7,400 nt of DNA from Bryobacterales bacterium (GTDB lineage Bacteria; Acidobacteriota; Terriglobia; Bryobacterales; Bryobacteraceae). Shown here in pieces: positions 6,403 to 7,400 of the stretch; position 1 is the stretch's first letter; every line of letters starts with the position of its first letter. The notes below the pieces were generated by a model. It searched no databases. It had not been told where the DNA came from and saw only the letters and a list, made by a program, of their open reading frames with translations. Location of the stretch: NCBI GenBank assembly GCA_030838885.1, contig JAUZEU010000605.1, positions 1-7,400 of the forward strand. The letters run 5' to 3'. The translations under genes and the position numbers were made by a program.

Positions 6403-7400
6403 TCAGAATTTGTCTCTGCTCTCTGCGTTCGCTTCCACATCTGCCCGCGTGGGCCAGGCGGTACGCAGTTGTTTTTTCGCGAGCAGTGGCAATTGATCCT
6501 TCTGATGGGGCGAGCCGGGCTGCGACGAATTTCCGTAGGTCATCAGTACCTTAGCCCTGAGGGGCGTACTGAATTCCACTGCCGAAATCCAAGTCTCGCC
6601 ATGCGTTTGAGAACGGGTCTTGCCATGGGCATTGCCAAAAGTGATGACGCGGAAGATACCCAGATTTCCAAACCCGCCGTTTCCTGGCAAGTCCAGTCCG
6701 GCATGCCGGAATCGCATCACGTCACCCCACGGGACGTCCAGCGCACCATAGAACCGCACCGTATCGTTCGCAGCGGTATCGAGCTGCTGCACCGCCTTTT
6801 CCGGATCTTTCAGACCGCGCGGTGTGGTGAGCGGCGACTTGATCTCATACGGGACCGCAAAGCCTGCCTGAGAACCCAATGACGGCGTCATAAACTGCAT
6901 AGCCCAATGGTAGAACAATACGGCGCCCCGGCTGTCGGCTTCAGCCTGCCGGTCCCATTTCGCCAACACATCTGCAGCCTCTTTCGCGATGGGCGTCCCG
7001 AACTTTGCGGCGGCAGTCAGCAGATCCGGCAGGATCCGGTCGGCCAGTTCAGCGCGCGTGGAATGTTTGTACGCGATGAAATTATCATAAGTAATCTTCG
7101 GATCCTCATAGAGCATACGCAGCGACCTTTCCGCACGGAAAGAGATCGTCCGCGGCGCCACATATGAAGGATATTTGTCCGGATCGAGTGTGTCCGGCCA
7201 GGAGGTATTCCATGGCGGATCGTTCGTGTTTTGCACGTAGCCGGAAGCGGGGTCAATCGACTTGGGCACTTCCGCATAAGAAAGGTAGCCGTCCCAAAAC
7301 GTTTCCGAGGTATCACCGGGCACCACACCTGCCCAAAACTTCAGATCGCCCTTCTTTCTTCTGGGAATGGTGCCATTCAAAAGGTATTCTATGTGGCCGT
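6403..7400 (-). CDS. Penicillin acylase family hydrolase, C-terminal part (5' end outside window)
   Basis: The frame is open to the window edge, with family-like sequence (GHIEYLLNGTIPRRKKGD) running past the TTG at 7380, so that codon is not the start. 331 residues are visible, belonging to the beta subunit of an Ntn-hydrolase of the penicillin/acyl-homoserine-lactone/aculeacin acylase family. Recognisable blocks are VVPGDTSETFWDGYLSYAEV, the conserved GYVQNTNDPPW segment that holds the Asn usually assigned to the active site, ALDVPWGDVMRFRHAGLDLP, GETWISAVEFSTPLRAKV and the C-terminal YGNSSQPGSPHQKDQLPL. The signal peptide, alpha subunit, linker and N-terminal nucleophile Ser of the beta chain lie upstream and are not seen. 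The family enzyme matures by self-cleavage in the periplasm and hydrolyses amide bonds of acylated substrates; the substrate cannot be told from this part. The full length would be expected near 700-800 residues. Confidence 0.9.
   Translation of the reverse strand, partial: GHIEYLLNGTIPRRKKGDLKFWAGVVPGDTSETFWDGYLSYAEVPKSIDPASGYVQNTNDPPWNTSWPDTLDPDKYPSYVAPRTISFRAERSLRMLYEDPKITYDNFIAYKHSTRAELADRILPDLLTAAAKFGTPIAKEAADVLAKWDRQAEADSRGAVLFYHWAMQFMTPSLGSQAGFAVPYEIKSPLTTPRGLKDPEKAVQQLDTAANDTVRFYGALDVPWGDVMRFRHAGLDLPGNGGFGNLGIFRVITFGNAHGKTRSQTHGETWISAVEFSTPLRAKVLMTYGNSSQPGSPHQKDQLPLLAKKQLRTAWPTRADVEANAESRDKF

Overview
The window looks like a chromosomal segment of an acidobacterium of the Solibacteres/Bryobacterales type. 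This is inferred from gene content: a DUF1592/DUF1588/DUF1585 'planctomycete-type' cytochrome protein, a Tat-exported DUF1552 protein and a secreted ankyrin-repeat protein in one tightly coupled operon, followed by a PEP-CTERM surface protein and a penicillin-acylase-family enzyme. The DNA is moderately GC-rich. Planctomycetes or Verrucomicrobia carry the first two families too, so the phylum call is likely but not certain.

Layout. Plus strand, 1-4327: three genes joined by ATGA start/stop overlaps. They are the 3' part of a DUF1592-family gene (1-1560, cut by the window edge), DUF1552 (1557-2885) and an ankyrin-repeat protein (2882-4327). After a 51-base gap comes a DUF3179-family membrane-anchored protein (4379-5593), read through an in-frame TGA. 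Minus strand, 5468-7400: a PEP-CTERM protein with beta-propeller-like repeats (5468-6358) and, upstream of it, the C-terminal part of a penicillin-acylase-family hydrolase (6403-7400, cut by the window edge). The two strands converge and overlap by 126 bases at 5468-5593.

Main discovery. The DUF3179 gene looks at first like two ORFs split by a stop, but both halves are in the same frame and the TGA at 4853-4855 sits exactly where the family normally has the first cysteine of a Y-C-x-x-C motif. Nine bases after the TGA there is a perfect 6-bp hairpin with the loop GGTCT (4865-4881), which closely resembles the bacterial selenocysteine insertion element. The best reading is one 404-residue selenoprotein with a U-x-x-C redox motif (Sec159, Cys162). 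A nonsense mutation or sequencing error is the alternative.

How the genes may work together. The DUF1592 and DUF1552 proteins and the ankyrin protein all appear to be exported and probably act in the periplasm or at the cell surface, with a c-type haem in the DUF1592 protein. The DUF3179 protein has three predicted membrane segments and a large domain that is probably outside the cytoplasm. The PEP-CTERM protein and the acylase are likely exported too. Apart from the three-gene operon, functional links between these genes are not shown by the sequence.
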